Shown here one piece after another: positions 1-10,289 of a stretch of 64,000 nt of DNA. Within the stretch, counting starts at the first letter, position 1; each line of letters starts with the position of its first letter. The stretch is from Paracidovorax konjaci (GTDB taxonomy: Bacteria; Pseudomonadota; Gammaproteobacteria; Burkholderiales; Burkholderiaceae_C), in NCBI RefSeq assembly GCF_900112675.1, contig NZ_FOMQ01000001.1, forward strand, positions 1 through 64,000, given 5' to 3'. The position numbers were made by a program, and so were the translations under genes. Under the pieces are notes generated by a model that was given only the letters and a program-made list of their open reading frames with translations, had not been told where the DNA came from and made no database searches.

Positions 1-15
1 TGCCGGGCCACAGGC

Positions 16-60
16 GTCGTCCCCCCTCGGGGGGAAGGCGCCGCAGGCGACTCAGGGGGG
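16..60. repeat. C/G-tract hairpin repeat downstream of zwf
   Basis: A run of six C (21-26) is followed after two bases by six G (29-34), and another run of six G occurs at 55-60, so two alternative hairpins are possible. The element lies just past the stop codon of zwf and could end its transcript, although no T-run follows. The pattern resembles intergenic repeats I associate with Comamonadaceae genomes. That link is from memory and no second copy is present in this window. Confidence 0.35.
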
Positions 61-63
61 GAA

Positions 64-1530
64 TCATGTCTCTTCCATCCAGCTGTGGCCTTCGCGGGCG
101 ACCATGGCGCTGGCGGCGCTGGGTCCCCAGCTGCCTGCGGCGTAGGGGCGGGGGCTGTCTTCCGAGTCGCGCCAGGATTGCATGATGGGCTCCACCCAGC
201 GCCAGGCGGCTTCCTGCTCGTCGGCGCGCACGAAGAGGTTCAGGCGGCCGGCGATCACGTCGAGCAGCAGGCGCTCATAGGCGCCCACGCGCTCGGCGCC
301 GAAGCGCTGCTCGAAGTCGAGGTCGAGGTGCACGGGCGCGAGCGCCTGGGCCTCGGAGATGCGCACGCCGCGCTTTTCCTGGCCCGCCGCGAAGAGGTGC
401 AGCGCCACGCCGTCGCGCGGCTGCAGGTGGATCACCAGGCGGTTGGCGGTGCCCAGCGGCGTGCGGTAGATGGCGTGCGGCGTGGGCCGGAAGTTGATGG
501 CGATGTGCGCCTCGTGCGCCGCGAGCCGCTTGCCGGTGCGGATGTAGAAGGGCACGCCCGCCCAGCGCCAGTTGGCGATCTCGGTGCGCAGCGCCACGAA
601 GGTCTCGGTGCGGCTGTCGCCGGGCACGCCGTCCTCCTCGGCGTAGCCGCGCACGCGCTCGCCGCCCATCGAACCGGCGGTGTACTGGCCGCGCACCACG
701 TCGCGCGAGAGCGTGGCGGGCGTCCACGGCACCAGCGAGCGCAGCACCTTGAGCTTCTCGTCGCGGATGGCGTCGGCATGGGCGTTGATCGGCGGCTCCA
801 TGCCGATCGCGCAGAGCAATTGCAGCGCGTGGTTCTGCACCATGTCGCGCAGCGCGCCGGTGCCGTCGTAGAAGGCGCCGCGCTTTTCCACGCCGAGCTT
901 CTCGGCCATGGTGATCTCGATGCTGGCCACCGTCTCGCGGCGCCAGAGCGGCTCGAAGAGCGCGTTGCCGAAGCGCAGCGCCAGCAGGTTCTGCACCGAC
1001 GGCTTGCCCAGGTAGTGGTCGATGCGGAAGATCTGCGCCTCGTCGAACACGCGGCGCACGGCGGCATTGATCGCGCGGTTGGAGGCCAGGTCATGGCCCA
1101 GCGGCTTTTCGAGCACCACGCGCGTGTGCGGCGTGGCCAGGCCCGCGGCGCCGAGCTGCTCGCAGGCCGTGGTGAACAGGCCCGGCGCGGTGGCGAGGTA
1201 CATCACCACGGTGTCGGCCTGCCGCTCGGCGAGGCGCGCGGCGAGCGCGGCGTAGTCGGCGGGCTTGGAGAGGTCCATGCGCTGGTAGTGCAGCAGCGCG
1301 GCGAAGCGCTCGAACTCCTCGGCGTTGGGCCGCTTGTCGCCCTCCACGGCGGCGAAGCGGCTCGCGATGAGTTCGCGGTAGGCGCTGTCGCTGAGGTCGT
1401 CGCGCGCCACGCCGATGATGCGGCCCTCCGAGGGTAACGAGCCGTGCCGGAAGGCCTGGAAGAGGGCGGGCAGGAGCTTGCGCCATGCCAGATCACCCGT
1501 GCCGCCGAACAGGACCAGATCGAAACTCAT
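64..1530 (-). CDS. zwf: Glucose-6-phosphate 1-dehydrogenase
   Basis: Oxidises glucose 6-phosphate to 6-phosphogluconolactone with NADP, the entry to the oxidative pentose phosphate and Entner-Doudoroff routes in the cytoplasm. The 488-aa product is the normal family length. The N-terminus carries the nucleotide-binding segment FGGTGDLAWRKLLPAL, and the substrate-binding signature RIDHYLGK, diagnostic of the family, is intact. The frame runs further upstream to 1623, but the ATG at 1528-1530 is preceded by GGGAG at a suitable distance and matches the usual start (MSFDLVLFGG). It diverges from tal-pgi and sits beside the sugar-alcohol operon, whose hexose phosphate it would oxidise. Confidence 0.95.
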   Translation of the reverse strand: MSFDLVLFGGTGDLAWRKLLPALFQAFRHGSLPSEGRIIGVARDDLSDSAYRELIASRFAAVEGDKRPNAEEFERFAALLHYQRMDLSKPADYAALAARLAERQADTVVMYLATAPGLFTTACEQLGAAGLATPHTRVVLEKPLGHDLASNRAINAAVRRVFDEAQIFRIDHYLGKPSVQNLLALRFGNALFEPLWRRETVASIEITMAEKLGVEKRGAFYDGTGALRDMVQNHALQLLCAIGMEPPINAHADAIRDEKLKVLRSLVPWTPATLSRDVVRGQYTAGSMGGERVRGYAEEDGVPGDSRTETFVALRTEIANWRWAGVPFYIRTGKRLAAHEAHIAINFRPTPHAIYRTPLGTANRLVIHLQPRDGVALHLFAAGQEKRGVRISEAQALAPVHLDLDFEQRFGAERVGAYERLLLDVIAGRLNLFVRADEQEAAWRWVEPIMQSWRDSEDSPRPYAAGSWGPSAASAMVAREGHSWMEET

Positions 1531-1781
1531 TGACGCCGCACTCCCGGAAGTTGGTTGTTGGATGGATGCTGCCGCGGGCAGGGCCCGCAAAAGCCGTGGG
1601 CGCATGTTACCGAGTTTCACCATGAGGCGCCCGCTGACAGAAACTCCGGTTACATCCCGCCTACACTCCCGGGTGGCGCAGCGCGCGGGCCCCCGGTGGC
1701 CGCCGCCATCCCGGCCCCGCCGCGCGATGGCTGCCGCGGCTCCCCGCCCGCGTCCGCCCCCACAAACCCCCGGAGGATTGC

Positions 1782-2729
1782 ATGAACCAACTCGACGCCC
1801 TCAAGCAGGTCACCACGGTGGTGGCCGATACGGGCGACTTCCGCCAGCTCAGCGCCTACCAGCCGCAGGATGCGACCACCAACCCGTCGCTGATCCTCAA
1901 GGCCGTGCAGAAGGCCGAATACGCGCCCCTGCTGCAGGAATCCGTGGAGCGCTGGCGCGGCCGGGCGCTCGATGAGATCGTGGACCGCCTCATCGTGCGC
2001 TTCGGCTGCGAGATCCTCTCGCTGATCCCCGGCCGCGTTTCCACCGAAGTGGATGCGCGCCTCTCGTTCGACACCCTGGCCACGGTGGCGCGCGGCGAGC
2101 GCATCGTCGATCTCTACCGCGCTGAAGGCGTGGACACCGGCCGCGTGCTCATCAAGATCGCCGCCACCTGGGAGGGCATCGAGGCCGCGCGCATCCTGGA
2201 GGAGCGCGGCATCCGCACCAACCTCACGCTGCTGTTCTCGCCCGTGCAGGCCGTGGCCTGCGGCGCGGCCAGGGTGCAGCTCATCTCGCCTTTCGTGGGG
2301 CGTATCTACGACTGGTTCAAGAAGCAGGCTGGCGCGCAGTGGGACGAAGCCGCGATGGCCGGCGCGAACGACCCCGGCGTGCAGTCGGTGCGCCAGATCT
2401 ACCAGTACTACAAGCACTTCGGCATCCGCACCGAGGTGATGGGCGCGAGCTTCCGCAACGTGGGCCAGATCACGGCGCTGGCCGGCTGCGACCTGCTCAC
2501 CATCGCGCCGGACCTGCTCGCGCAGTTGGCCGCGTCGGAGGCGCCGCTCGCCCGCGCGCTCGACCCCGAGGCCGCGCGCGGCCTGGAGCTGCAGCCCGTG
2601 CAGTACGACGAGCCGGGCTTCCGCTACGCGTTCAACGCCGACGCCATGGCCACCGAGAAGCTGGCAGAGGGCATCCGCGCCTTCGCGGCCGACGCGGCCA
2701 AGCTCGAACAGATGATCCTCGCCGCATGA
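1782..2729 (+). CDS. tal: Transaldolase
   Basis: Transfers a dihydroxyacetone unit between sedoheptulose 7-phosphate and glyceraldehyde 3-phosphate in the non-oxidative pentose phosphate pathway. The 315-aa protein has the family signature [10 protein letters not shown] near residue 30 and the Schiff-base lysine in [12 protein letters not shown] (about residue 130), as in E. coli TalB. GGAGG precedes the ATG. The stop codon overlaps an ATG in the pgi frame (ATGA at 2726-2729), so tal and pgi are probably co-transcribed. The 250-bp gap to zwf must hold both divergent promoters; I could not assign boxes there with confidence. Confidence 0.95.
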   Translation: MNQLDALKQVTTVVADTGDFRQLSAYQPQDATTNPSLILKAVQKAEYAPLLQESVERWRGRALDEIVDRLIVRFGCEILSLIPGRVSTEVDARLSFDTLATVARGERIVDLYRAEGVDTGRVLIKIAATWEGIEAARILEERGIRTNLTLLFSPVQAVACGAARVQLISPFVGRIYDWFKKQAGAQWDEAAMAGANDPGVQSVRQIYQYYKHFGIRTEVMGASFRNVGQITALAGCDLLTIAPDLLAQLAASEAPLARALDPEAARGLELQPVQYDEPGFRYAFNADAMATEKLAEGIRAFAADAAKLEQMILAA

Positions 2730-2749
2730 CGATGCAAAGGAACGCCCCG

Positions 2750-4348
2750 ATGACGACGCCTCCCGCTGTCCGCACCCGCTGCGACCGCACCGCCGCCTGG
2801 GCCGCGCTGCAGGCGCACTACGCCGCCGGCGGCCGCGCCTTCGACATCCGCGAGGCGTTCGCCGCCGATCCGCAGCGCTTCGAGCGCTTCAGCCAGGAAG
2901 CGCCGCACGTCTTCGCCGACCTCTCCAAGAACCGCATCGACGCCGCTATCGAGGGGCTGCTGCTGCAACTGGCGCGCGAGTGCGGCGTGGAGGCCTGGCG
3001 CGACGCGATGTTCGCGGGCGAGGCCATCAACCACACCGAGCAGCGGGCGGTAATGCACTGGTTGTTGCGAGAGCCGCCCCATGCCGCCGATTCCATTGAA
3101 AAGTTTGCTACAAATTTGGTAGCAGACGGCCGCCGCGAAGTGCAGGCCACGCTGCAGGCCATGCTCGATTTCGCGGAGCGCGTGCGTGCCGACGACGGCA
3201 TCACCGACATCGTGAACATCGGCATCGGCGGCTCCGACCTGGGTCCCTCGATGGTGGCGAAGGCGCTCGAAGACCTGCGCCACCCGGGCAAGCGCCTGCA
3301 TTTCGTCTCCAACGTGGATGGGGCCGAACTGGGCAGCGTTCTGCGCACGCTGCGGGCCGAGAACACGCTCTTCCTGATCGCCTCCAAGACCTTCACCACG
3401 GCCGAGACCATGACCAACGCCCACGCCGCGCGGGCGTGGTTCGTGCAGCAGGGCGGGGCGGAAGACGCGGTGACGCGTCACTTCGCGGCGCTCACCACCA
3501 ACATCCCCGCGGCCGCGGCCTTCGGCATCGACACCACCTTCGGTTTCTGGGACTGGGTGGGCGGGCGCTATTCGCTGTGGTCGGCCATCGGCCTGCCGGT
3601 CGCCATCGCCGTGGGCGCCGACGCGTTCCGCAGCCTGCTGGCCGGCGCGCACGCGATGGACACGCACTTCCGCACCGCGCCCCTGGAGCGCAACCTGCCC
3701 GTGCGCCTGGGGCTGCTGGACGTCTGGTACCGCAACTTCCACGGTTTCGCCACGCGCAGCGTGGCGCCCTACAGCCACGGCCTGCGGCGGCTGCCGGCCT
3801 ACTTGCAGCAACTGGAGATGGAGAGCAACGGCAAGGGCGTGGACGCGGCCGGCGAGGCGCTGCCCTTCGCCACCTCGCCCGTGGTCTGGGGCGAGCCCGG
3901 CACCAACGGGCAGCACGCGTTCTTCCAGATGATCCACCAGGGCCCGGACATCGTGCCCGTGGAATTCATCGCGCTGCGCGAGCCGGGGCGCGATCTGGCC
4001 GACCAGCACCCGCGCCTCGTGGCCAACGCGCTCGCGCAGGCCAAGGCGCTGATGCTCGGCAAGGCCAGCGACGACGGCCACCGCCGCTTCACCGGCAACC
4101 GCCCGAGCACTTTCCTCGTGCTGGAGCGGCTCGATCCGGCGGGCCTGGGCGCGCTGATCGCGCTCTACGAGCACCGCGTGTTCGTGAGCGGGGCGCTCTG
4201 GGGCATCAACAGCTTCGACCAGTGGGGCGTGGAGCTGGGCAAGGTGCTCGCCAAGGAACTGGAGCCGCGCCTCGCCTCGGGCGACGCCTCGGGGCTGGAC
4301 GGCTCCACCGGCGGGCTGCTCGCGCGGCTGGCGCACGCGCGCCGCTGA
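2750..4348 (+). CDS. pgi: Glucose-6-phosphate isomerase with an in-frame repeat insertion
   Basis: Interconverts glucose 6-phosphate and fructose 6-phosphate. The 532-aa product carries NIGIGGSDLGP, the SKTFTT phosphate-binding loop, and the catalytic-region stretches GGRYSLWSAIG and GTNGQHAFFQ. The ATG at 2750 is chosen because AAAGGA lies at the right distance; in-frame ATGs at 2726 (overlapping the tal stop) and 2732 are alternatives. Residues 111-125 (HAADSIEKFATNLVA) are encoded by a copy of the dispersed repeat found elsewhere in this window. That adds about ten residues relative to the E. coli protein just ahead of the conserved NIGIGG segment. The frame remains open, so the enzyme is probably functional. 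Confidence 0.95.
   Translation: MTTPPAVRTRCDRTAAWAALQAHYAAGGRAFDIREAFAADPQRFERFSQEAPHVFADLSKNRIDAAIEGLLLQLARECGVEAWRDAMFAGEAINHTEQRAVMHWLLREPPHAADSIEKFATNLVADGRREVQATLQAMLDFAERVRADDGITDIVNIGIGGSDLGPSMVAKALEDLRHPGKRLHFVSNVDGAELGSVLRTLRAENTLFLIASKTFTTAETMTNAHAARAWFVQQGGAEDAVTRHFAALTTNIPAAAAFGIDTTFGFWDWVGGRYSLWSAIGLPVAIAVGADAFRSLLAGAHAMDTHFRTAPLERNLPVRLGLLDVWYRNFHGFATRSVAPYSHGLRRLPAYLQQLEMESNGKGVDAAGEALPFATSPVVWGEPGTNGQHAFFQMIHQGPDIVPVEFIALREPGRDLADQHPRLVANALAQAKALMLGKASDDGHRRFTGNRPSTFLVLERLDPAGLGALIALYEHRVFVSGALWGINSFDQWGVELGKVLAKELEPRLASGDASGLDGSTGGLLARLAHARR
3079..3124 (-). repeat. Dispersed hairpin repeat, copy A (inside pgi)
   Basis: Read on the minus strand this copy has the same layout as the copies at 12274, 13836 and 61125: a TGCTAC/GTAGCA inverted repeat (perfect 6-bp arms at 3106-3111 and 3119-3124), then a TTCAATGGAATC-like middle, then GGCGGCATGG. 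It is especially close to the 12274 copy. It lies wholly within the pgi reading frame. Confidence 0.85.
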
Positions 4349-4366
4349 GCCGCAGCCCTCCCTGGC

Positions 4367-4412
4367 GACGCCCCCTCGCGCCCCGGCGGCGCGCGGGGGC
4401 GTCGGCTTTTGG
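4367..4412 (+). terminator. Probable rho-independent terminator after pgi
   Basis: The arms GACGCCCCC (4367-4375) and GGGGGCGTC (4395-4403) are perfectly complementary, and further pairing in the GC-rich loop is possible. A short T-run follows at 4407-4410. It sits 18 bases past the pgi stop and separates tal-pgi from the mannitol operon. The rest of 4413-4605 should hold the mtl promoter; I see no box there that I would defend. Confidence 0.6.
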
Positions 4413-4605
4413 GGCATCGCCTGCCTGCCTGTCGCGCCGCTCGTTACATCCTGTGATGCGGGATCAGGGATTCCACTAGCCGAATGAACGCATAAAAGTA
4501 TCGACGGCCCGCCATCCGGTACCGGTGGCCGCCGCCCGGCTCGCCAGAATGGGCGCCACGGCCGCAGCCCCTGCGGCTGCACGAAAACCATTCCAGGAGA
4601 CGAAC

Positions 4606-5916
4606 ATGCAGCGCTTTCTGACAACCGGCGTGGCACTGGCCCTGTGCGCGGCCGGCGGCCTCGCGCGGGCCGCCACCGAACTCGTGATCGCCACCGTGAA
4701 CAACGGCCACATGATCGAGATGCAGAAGCTCACGCCGGAGTTCGAGAAAAGCCACCCCGGCATCCGGCTCAAGTGGGTGACGCTGGAAGAGGGCGTGCTG
4801 CGCCAGCGCGTGACGACCGACATCGCCACCAAGGGCGGACAGTTCGACGTGATGACCGTGGGCATCTACGAAGTGCCGATCTGGGCGAAGAAGGGCTGGC
4901 TGCTGCCCATCGCCACCGACGCCGCCTACGACGCGGACGACCTGCTGCCCACCATCCGCGAGGGCCTGTCGCAGGACGGCAAGCTCTATGCGTCGCCGTT
5001 CTACGGCGAAAGCTCCATGCTCATGTACCGCAAGGATCTGGCCGACAAGGCCGGCATCGCGATGCCCGCGCAGCCCACCTGGGAGCAGGTGAAGGCCTTC
5101 GCCGCCAAGGCGCACGACCCCAAGGCGGGCGTCTACGGCATCTGCCTGCGCGGCAAGCCGGGCTGGGGCGACAACATCGCGCTGCTGACCACCATGGTCA
5201 ACACCTGGGGCGGGCAGTGGTTCGACATGCAGTGGAAGCCGCAGATCGACACGCCCGCGTGGCGGCAGGCGGTCGGCTTCTATGTGGACCTGATGAAGGC
5301 CTACGGCCCGCCGGGCGCGGCGTCCAACAGCTTCAACGAGAACCTCGCGCTGTTCAACGAAGGCAAGTGCGCGGCCTGGGTGGACGCCACCATCGCGGCC
5401 TCGTTCGTGAGCGATCCGAAGCAGTCGAAGGTGGCCGACAAGGTGGCCTACGCGGCCGCGCCGGTCGCCACCACGCCCAAGGGCGCGAACTGGCTCTGGA
5501 CCTGGAACCTGGCGATCCCCGCCAGTTCGAAGAAGGCCGACGCGGCGCAGACCTTCGTGAAGTGGGCCACGTCCAAGGAGTACGTGCAGCTCGTGGCGAA
5601 GACGCACGGCTGGCACGCCGTGCCCACCGGCACGCGCCAGTCCACCTACGCGAACCCCGAGTTCCAGAAGGTGGCGGCGTTCGCCGCGGCCGAGAAGCGC
5701 GCCATCGACAGCACGCGCCTGAACGACGCCACGCTGCCGCGCTCGCCCTACGTCGGCGTGCAGTACGCCGCGATCCCCGAGTTCCAGGCCATCGGCATCG
5801 CGGTGGGCCAGCAGATCAGTGCGGCGCTCTCCGGCAAGGCGACGGTGGAGCAGGCGCTCAAGACCTCGCAGACGCTCGCCGAGCGCGAGATGAAGAAGGC
5901 CGGCTACCCCAAGTGA
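4606..5916 (+). CDS. mtlE: Sugar-alcohol (mannitol/sorbitol) ABC transporter substrate-binding protein
   Basis: Periplasmic receptor that captures a polyol, probably mannitol, sorbitol or arabitol, and delivers it to the MtlFG permease. The 436-aa protein starts with a typical Sec signal peptide (about residues 1-22, cleavage after ARA) and continues as a family 1 solute-binding protein (opening ELVIATVNNGHMIEMQKL). The ATG at 4606 is preceded by AGGAGA. It is first in a run of eight same-strand genes whose content matches the mtlEFGKDYZ system of Pseudomonas fluorescens. Substrate assignment rests on that context, not on binding residues I can read. Confidence 0.9.
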   Translation: MQRFLTTGVALALCAAGGLARAATELVIATVNNGHMIEMQKLTPEFEKSHPGIRLKWVTLEEGVLRQRVTTDIATKGGQFDVMTVGIYEVPIWAKKGWLLPIATDAAYDADDLLPTIREGLSQDGKLYASPFYGESSMLMYRKDLADKAGIAMPAQPTWEQVKAFAAKAHDPKAGVYGICLRGKPGWGDNIALLTTMVNTWGGQWFDMQWKPQIDTPAWRQAVGFYVDLMKAYGPPGAASNSFNENLALFNEGKCAAWVDATIAASFVSDPKQSKVADKVAYAAAPVATTPKGANWLWTWNLAIPASSKKADAAQTFVKWATSKEYVQLVAKTHGWHAVPTGTRQSTYANPEFQKVAAFAAAEKRAIDSTRLNDATLPRSPYVGVQYAAIPEFQAIGIAVGQQISAALSGKATVEQALKTSQTLAEREMKKAGYPK

Positions 5917-5994
5917 CGCGGCCGCGCCGCTGCCCGCACGCCGGTCCGGCGTGCCGGGCATGCGCCGCCCCGCCTGCCTCCCAGGACCCCTGCC

Positions 5995-6852
5995 ATGACC
6001 CGTCTCCTTCCCCGCGCCCTGATGGCGCCGGCGGTGGCCGCGCTGCTGTGCTGGATGCTCGTGCCGCTGCTGATGACGATCTATTTCTCGCTCGTCAACT
6101 ACAACCTCATGCAGCCGGGCGAGCATGCGTTCGCCGGCTGGAGCAACTACGCGTTCTTCGTCACCGACCCGGACTTCATCCCCGCCGTGCTCAACACGCT
6201 GCTGTTCCTCGCGAGCGTGGTGGCGATCACGGTGGTGCTGGGCGTGCTGCTGGCGCTGCTGGTGAACGAGCCCTTCCCGGGCCGCGGCATCGTGCGGGTG
6301 CTGCTGATCTCGCCGTTCTTCGTGATGACCGCGGTCAACGCGCTGCTCTGGAAGCACATGATGATGAACCCGATCTACGGCGTGCTGGCCAGCTTCTGCA
6401 AGGCGCTCGGCTTGCCGCCCGTGGACTGGCTCACCGACGTGCCGCTGCTGTCGATCATCGTCATGGTGGCCTGGCAATGGCTGCCCTTCGCGTGCCTGAT
6501 CTTCATCACCTCGCTGCAGTCGCTGGACCGCGAGCAGATGGAGGCCGCGCGCATGGATGGCGCCAACGCGCTGCAGCGTTTCCGCTACCTGACGCTGCCG
6601 CACCTGGCGCGGCCCGTGGCGGTGGTGGTGATGATCGAGATGATCTTTCTGCTCTCGGTGTTCGCTGAGATCGCGATCACCACGGCCGGCGGCCCCGGCA
6701 ACGAGAGCACGAACCTCACCTACCTGATCTACAAGCAGTCGCTCATGAACTTCGACGTGGGCGTGGCCTCGGCGGGCGCGTTGTTCGCCGTGGTGCTGGC
6801 CAACATCGTCTCGTTCTTCCTGGTCCGCATCGTCGGCCGGAGCCTGGACTGA
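5995..6852 (+). CDS. mtlF: Polyol ABC transporter permease subunit 1
   Basis: Inner-membrane permease of the polyol importer. The 285-aa sequence has about six hydrophobic segments and the cytoplasmic EAA loop EAARMDGANALQRF, which docks on the ATPase. The size and the first hydrophobic segment close to the N-terminus fit the MalF/SmoF-type subunit without the long MalF extension. It follows mtlE after 78 bp and precedes mtlG by 10 bp. Confidence 0.9.
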   Translation: MTRLLPRALMAPAVAALLCWMLVPLLMTIYFSLVNYNLMQPGEHAFAGWSNYAFFVTDPDFIPAVLNTLLFLASVVAITVVLGVLLALLVNEPFPGRGIVRVLLISPFFVMTAVNALLWKHMMMNPIYGVLASFCKALGLPPVDWLTDVPLLSIIVMVAWQWLPFACLIFITSLQSLDREQMEAARMDGANALQRFRYLTLPHLARPVAVVVMIEMIFLLSVFAEIAITTAGGPGNESTNLTYLIYKQSLMNFDVGVASAGALFAVVLANIVSFFLVRIVGRSLD

Positions 6853-6862
6853 AAGGAACGCG

Positions 6863-7693
6863 ATGCCGATCCCCGAACGCATTTCCGCCGGCACCCTGCT
6901 GCGCACCGGCGCGGCCTGGGGCGTGGCCCTGCTGCTGTTCTTCCCGCTGGGCTGGCTGTTCCTCACGGCCTTCAAGACCGAGCTGCAGGCGATCGCCGTG
7001 CCCCCGCACTTCTTCTTCGAGCCCACGCTCGCGAACTTCGGCGAGGTGCAGCGGCGCAGCGATTACCTGCTGTATGCGCGCAACTCGCTCGTCACGAGCC
7101 TGGGCTCGACGCTGATCGGCCTGGCGATCGCGGTGCCCGCCGCGTACTCGATGGCGTTCTTCCGCACGCGGCGCACGCGCGACATCCTCATGTGGATGCT
7201 CTCCACCAAGATGATGCCGGCCGTGGGCGCGCTGCTGCCGGTCTACGTGCTCGCGCAGACCGCGGGCCTGCTCGATTCGCTCACCGCGCTCACGGTGGTG
7301 TTCACGCTCTCGAACCTGCCCATCATGGTGTGGATGCTCTACAGCGCCTTCAAGGACATCCCGCACGAGATCCTGGAGGCCGCGCGCATGGACGGCGCGG
7401 GCCTGTGGACCGAGTTCCGCCACCTCGTGCTGCCGCTGGCCGCGGGCGGCATCGCCTCCACGGGGCTGCTGTGCCTGGTGCTGAGCTGGAACGAGGCGTT
7501 CTGGGCGCTCAACCTCAGCAGCGCCAAGGCAGGCACGCTGGCCACGCTGATCGCCTCTTATTCGAGCCCCGAGGGCCTCTTCTGGGCCAAGCTGTCGGCC
7601 GCCTCGCTGATGGCCATCGCGCCCATCGTGGTGTTCGGCTGGTTCAGCCAGAAGCAGCTCGTGCAGGGCATGACCTTCGGCGCCGTCAAGTAA
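6863..7693 (+). CDS. mtlG: Polyol ABC transporter permease subunit 2
   Basis: Second inner-membrane permease, pairing with MtlF. The 276-aa protein has about six membrane segments and the EAA loop EAARMDGAGLWTEF near residue 175. The ATG at 6863 has AAAGGAA upstream. The 10-bp gap from mtlF suggests coupled translation. Length and order fit the MalG/SmoG type. Confidence 0.9.
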   Translation: MPIPERISAGTLLRTGAAWGVALLLFFPLGWLFLTAFKTELQAIAVPPHFFFEPTLANFGEVQRRSDYLLYARNSLVTSLGSTLIGLAIAVPAAYSMAFFRTRRTRDILMWMLSTKMMPAVGALLPVYVLAQTAGLLDSLTALTVVFTLSNLPIMVWMLYSAFKDIPHEILEAARMDGAGLWTEFRHLVLPLAAGGIASTGLLCLVLSWNEAFWALNLSSAKAGTLATLIASYSSPEGLFWAKLSAASLMAIAPIVVFGWFSQKQLVQGMTFGAVK

Positions 7694-7736
7694 GCAACGC
7701 AGCGGCCCGCCCGCGCAAGGAAAGGAGACATTTCCC

Positions 7737-8789
<1,053 letters not shown>

Positions 8790-8841
8790 GCGCCGCCCGA
8801 TCCGCCCCTGCCTGTTCTTCCACCGCCGTTCCATCGCACCT

Positions 8842-10284
8842 ATGCCGCAGACGACCGACGCGACCGCCTCTCCCTCCCTTGCCTGCCTGACGGTGCTGCA
8901 CCTGGGCCTGGGCTCCTTCCACCGCGCGCACCAGGCGGTCTACCTGCAGCGGCTGCTGGATGCGGGCGATGGCGGCGACGGCGTGCGCTGGACGCTCTCG
9001 GGCGCCAACCTCCGCCCCGACATGGCCGACACCATCGCCGCGCTGGCCGCGCAGGGCGGGGCCTACACGCTGGAGACCGTGTCGCCCGCGGGCGAGGTGC
9101 ACTACCAGCGCATCGGGGCGATCCGCGAGGTCATTCCGTACGTGCCCGGCATCGCGGCCGTGGTGGCGCGCGGCGCCCACCCCGCCACGCGCATCGTCTC
9201 CTTCACGGTGACCGAGGCCGGCTACGCACTGGACGATGCCGGCCGGCTCGACACGCGCGTGCCCGAGGTGGCGGCCGACATCGCCCGCGCGCGCCAGGGC
9301 CAGGCGGGCGAGACGGTCTACGGCGCCGTCTGCGCCATCCTGCGCGCGCGGCAATCGGCGCAGGCCGGCCCGCTCACGCTGCTCAACTGCGACAACCTGC
9401 GCCACAACGGCGACCGCTTCCGTGCGGGCCTGCGCGACTTCCTCGCCCACGCGGGGCTGGACGACCTCGCCGCCTGGGCCGAGGCCCACACGAGCTGCCC
9501 GAACGCCATGGTGGACCGCATCACGCCGCGCCCGCCGCCCGAGCTGCGGGAGCGCGTGCGCGCGGCCACCGGCTGGGACGATGCCGCGCCCGTCACGGCC
9601 GAGAGCTTTCTGCAGTGGGTGATCGAAGACCGCTTCGTCGCGGGCCGCCCGGACTGGGAGCGCGTGGGCGTGGAGATGGTCGCGTCCGTCGCGCCGCATG
9701 AAGAGGCCAAGATCCGCATCCTCAACGCCAGCCACAGCTGCATCGCCTGGGCCGGCACGCTCGCGGGCCTGCAGTTCATCCACGAAGGCACGCGCACGCC
9801 GGCCATCCACCGCATGGCGTGGGATTACGTCACGCACGATGTGATCCCGTGCCTGTCGCGGCCCGGCGCGCCCAGCCCCGTGGACCTGCCCGCCTACCGC
9901 GACGTGGTGCTGGAGCGCTTCGGCAACCCGGCCATCCGCGACACCAACCAGCGCGTGGCGGCCGACGGCTTCGCCAAGATTCCCGGCTTCATCGCGCCCA
10001 CCGTGCGCGAACGGCTCGCGCAGGGCCAGCCCATCGACGGCGTGGCGATGCTGCCCGCGCTGTTCCTGGCCTTCCTGCAGCGCTGGCACCATGGGTTGCT
10101 GCCCTACGCCTACCAGGACCAGGCCATGGACCCGGACGCCGCCCACGCGATCTGCGCCGCGCCCGACCCCGTGGCCGCGCTCTGCGCCCATGCGGGGCTG
10201 TGGGGCGGCCTGGCGGGCGACGCGCGGCTGGTGGATGCGGTGCGTCGCGCCAGCGCGCGCGTGGCGGCCTTCCTGGCGGGCTGA
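8842..10284 (+). CDS. mtlD: Mannitol 2-dehydrogenase (long-chain polyol dehydrogenase)
   Basis: Oxidises D-mannitol to D-fructose with NAD; relatives also take D-arabitol to D-xylulose or sorbitol to fructose. The 480-aa protein has the N-terminal nucleotide-binding motif HLGLGSFHRAHQA and the family's central segment EEAKIRILNASHS with the catalytic-region lysine. The upstream frame is open to 8707 inside mtlK, but the ATG at 8842 gives the expected N-terminus. Its two likely ketose products match the two kinases in the operon (fructokinase and xylulokinase). Confidence 0.9.
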   Translation: MPQTTDATASPSLACLTVLHLGLGSFHRAHQAVYLQRLLDAGDGGDGVRWTLSGANLRPDMADTIAALAAQGGAYTLETVSPAGEVHYQRIGAIREVIPYVPGIAAVVARGAHPATRIVSFTVTEAGYALDDAGRLDTRVPEVAADIARARQGQAGETVYGAVCAILRARQSAQAGPLTLLNCDNLRHNGDRFRAGLRDFLAHAGLDDLAAWAEAHTSCPNAMVDRITPRPPPELRERVRAATGWDDAAPVTAESFLQWVIEDRFVAGRPDWERVGVEMVASVAPHEEAKIRILNASHSCIAWAGTLAGLQFIHEGTRTPAIHRMAWDYVTHDVIPCLSRPGAPSPVDLPAYRDVVLERFGNPAIRDTNQRVAADGFAKIPGFIAPTVRERLAQGQPIDGVAMLPALFLAFLQRWHHGLLPYAYQDQAMDPDAAHAICAAPDPVAALCAHAGLWGGLAGDARLVDAVRRASARVAAFLAG

Positions 10285-10289
10285 TTCCC

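Noticed and set aside
85..1437. Long plus-strand open frame opposite zwf
   Set aside because: It is an antisense shadow of a high-GC gene: composition is Ala/Gly/Arg/His-rich, there are no motifs, and it overlaps a certain gene entirely. The same applies to the many other long antisense frames here, for example 2624-4636, 4444-7026 and 53833-56976.
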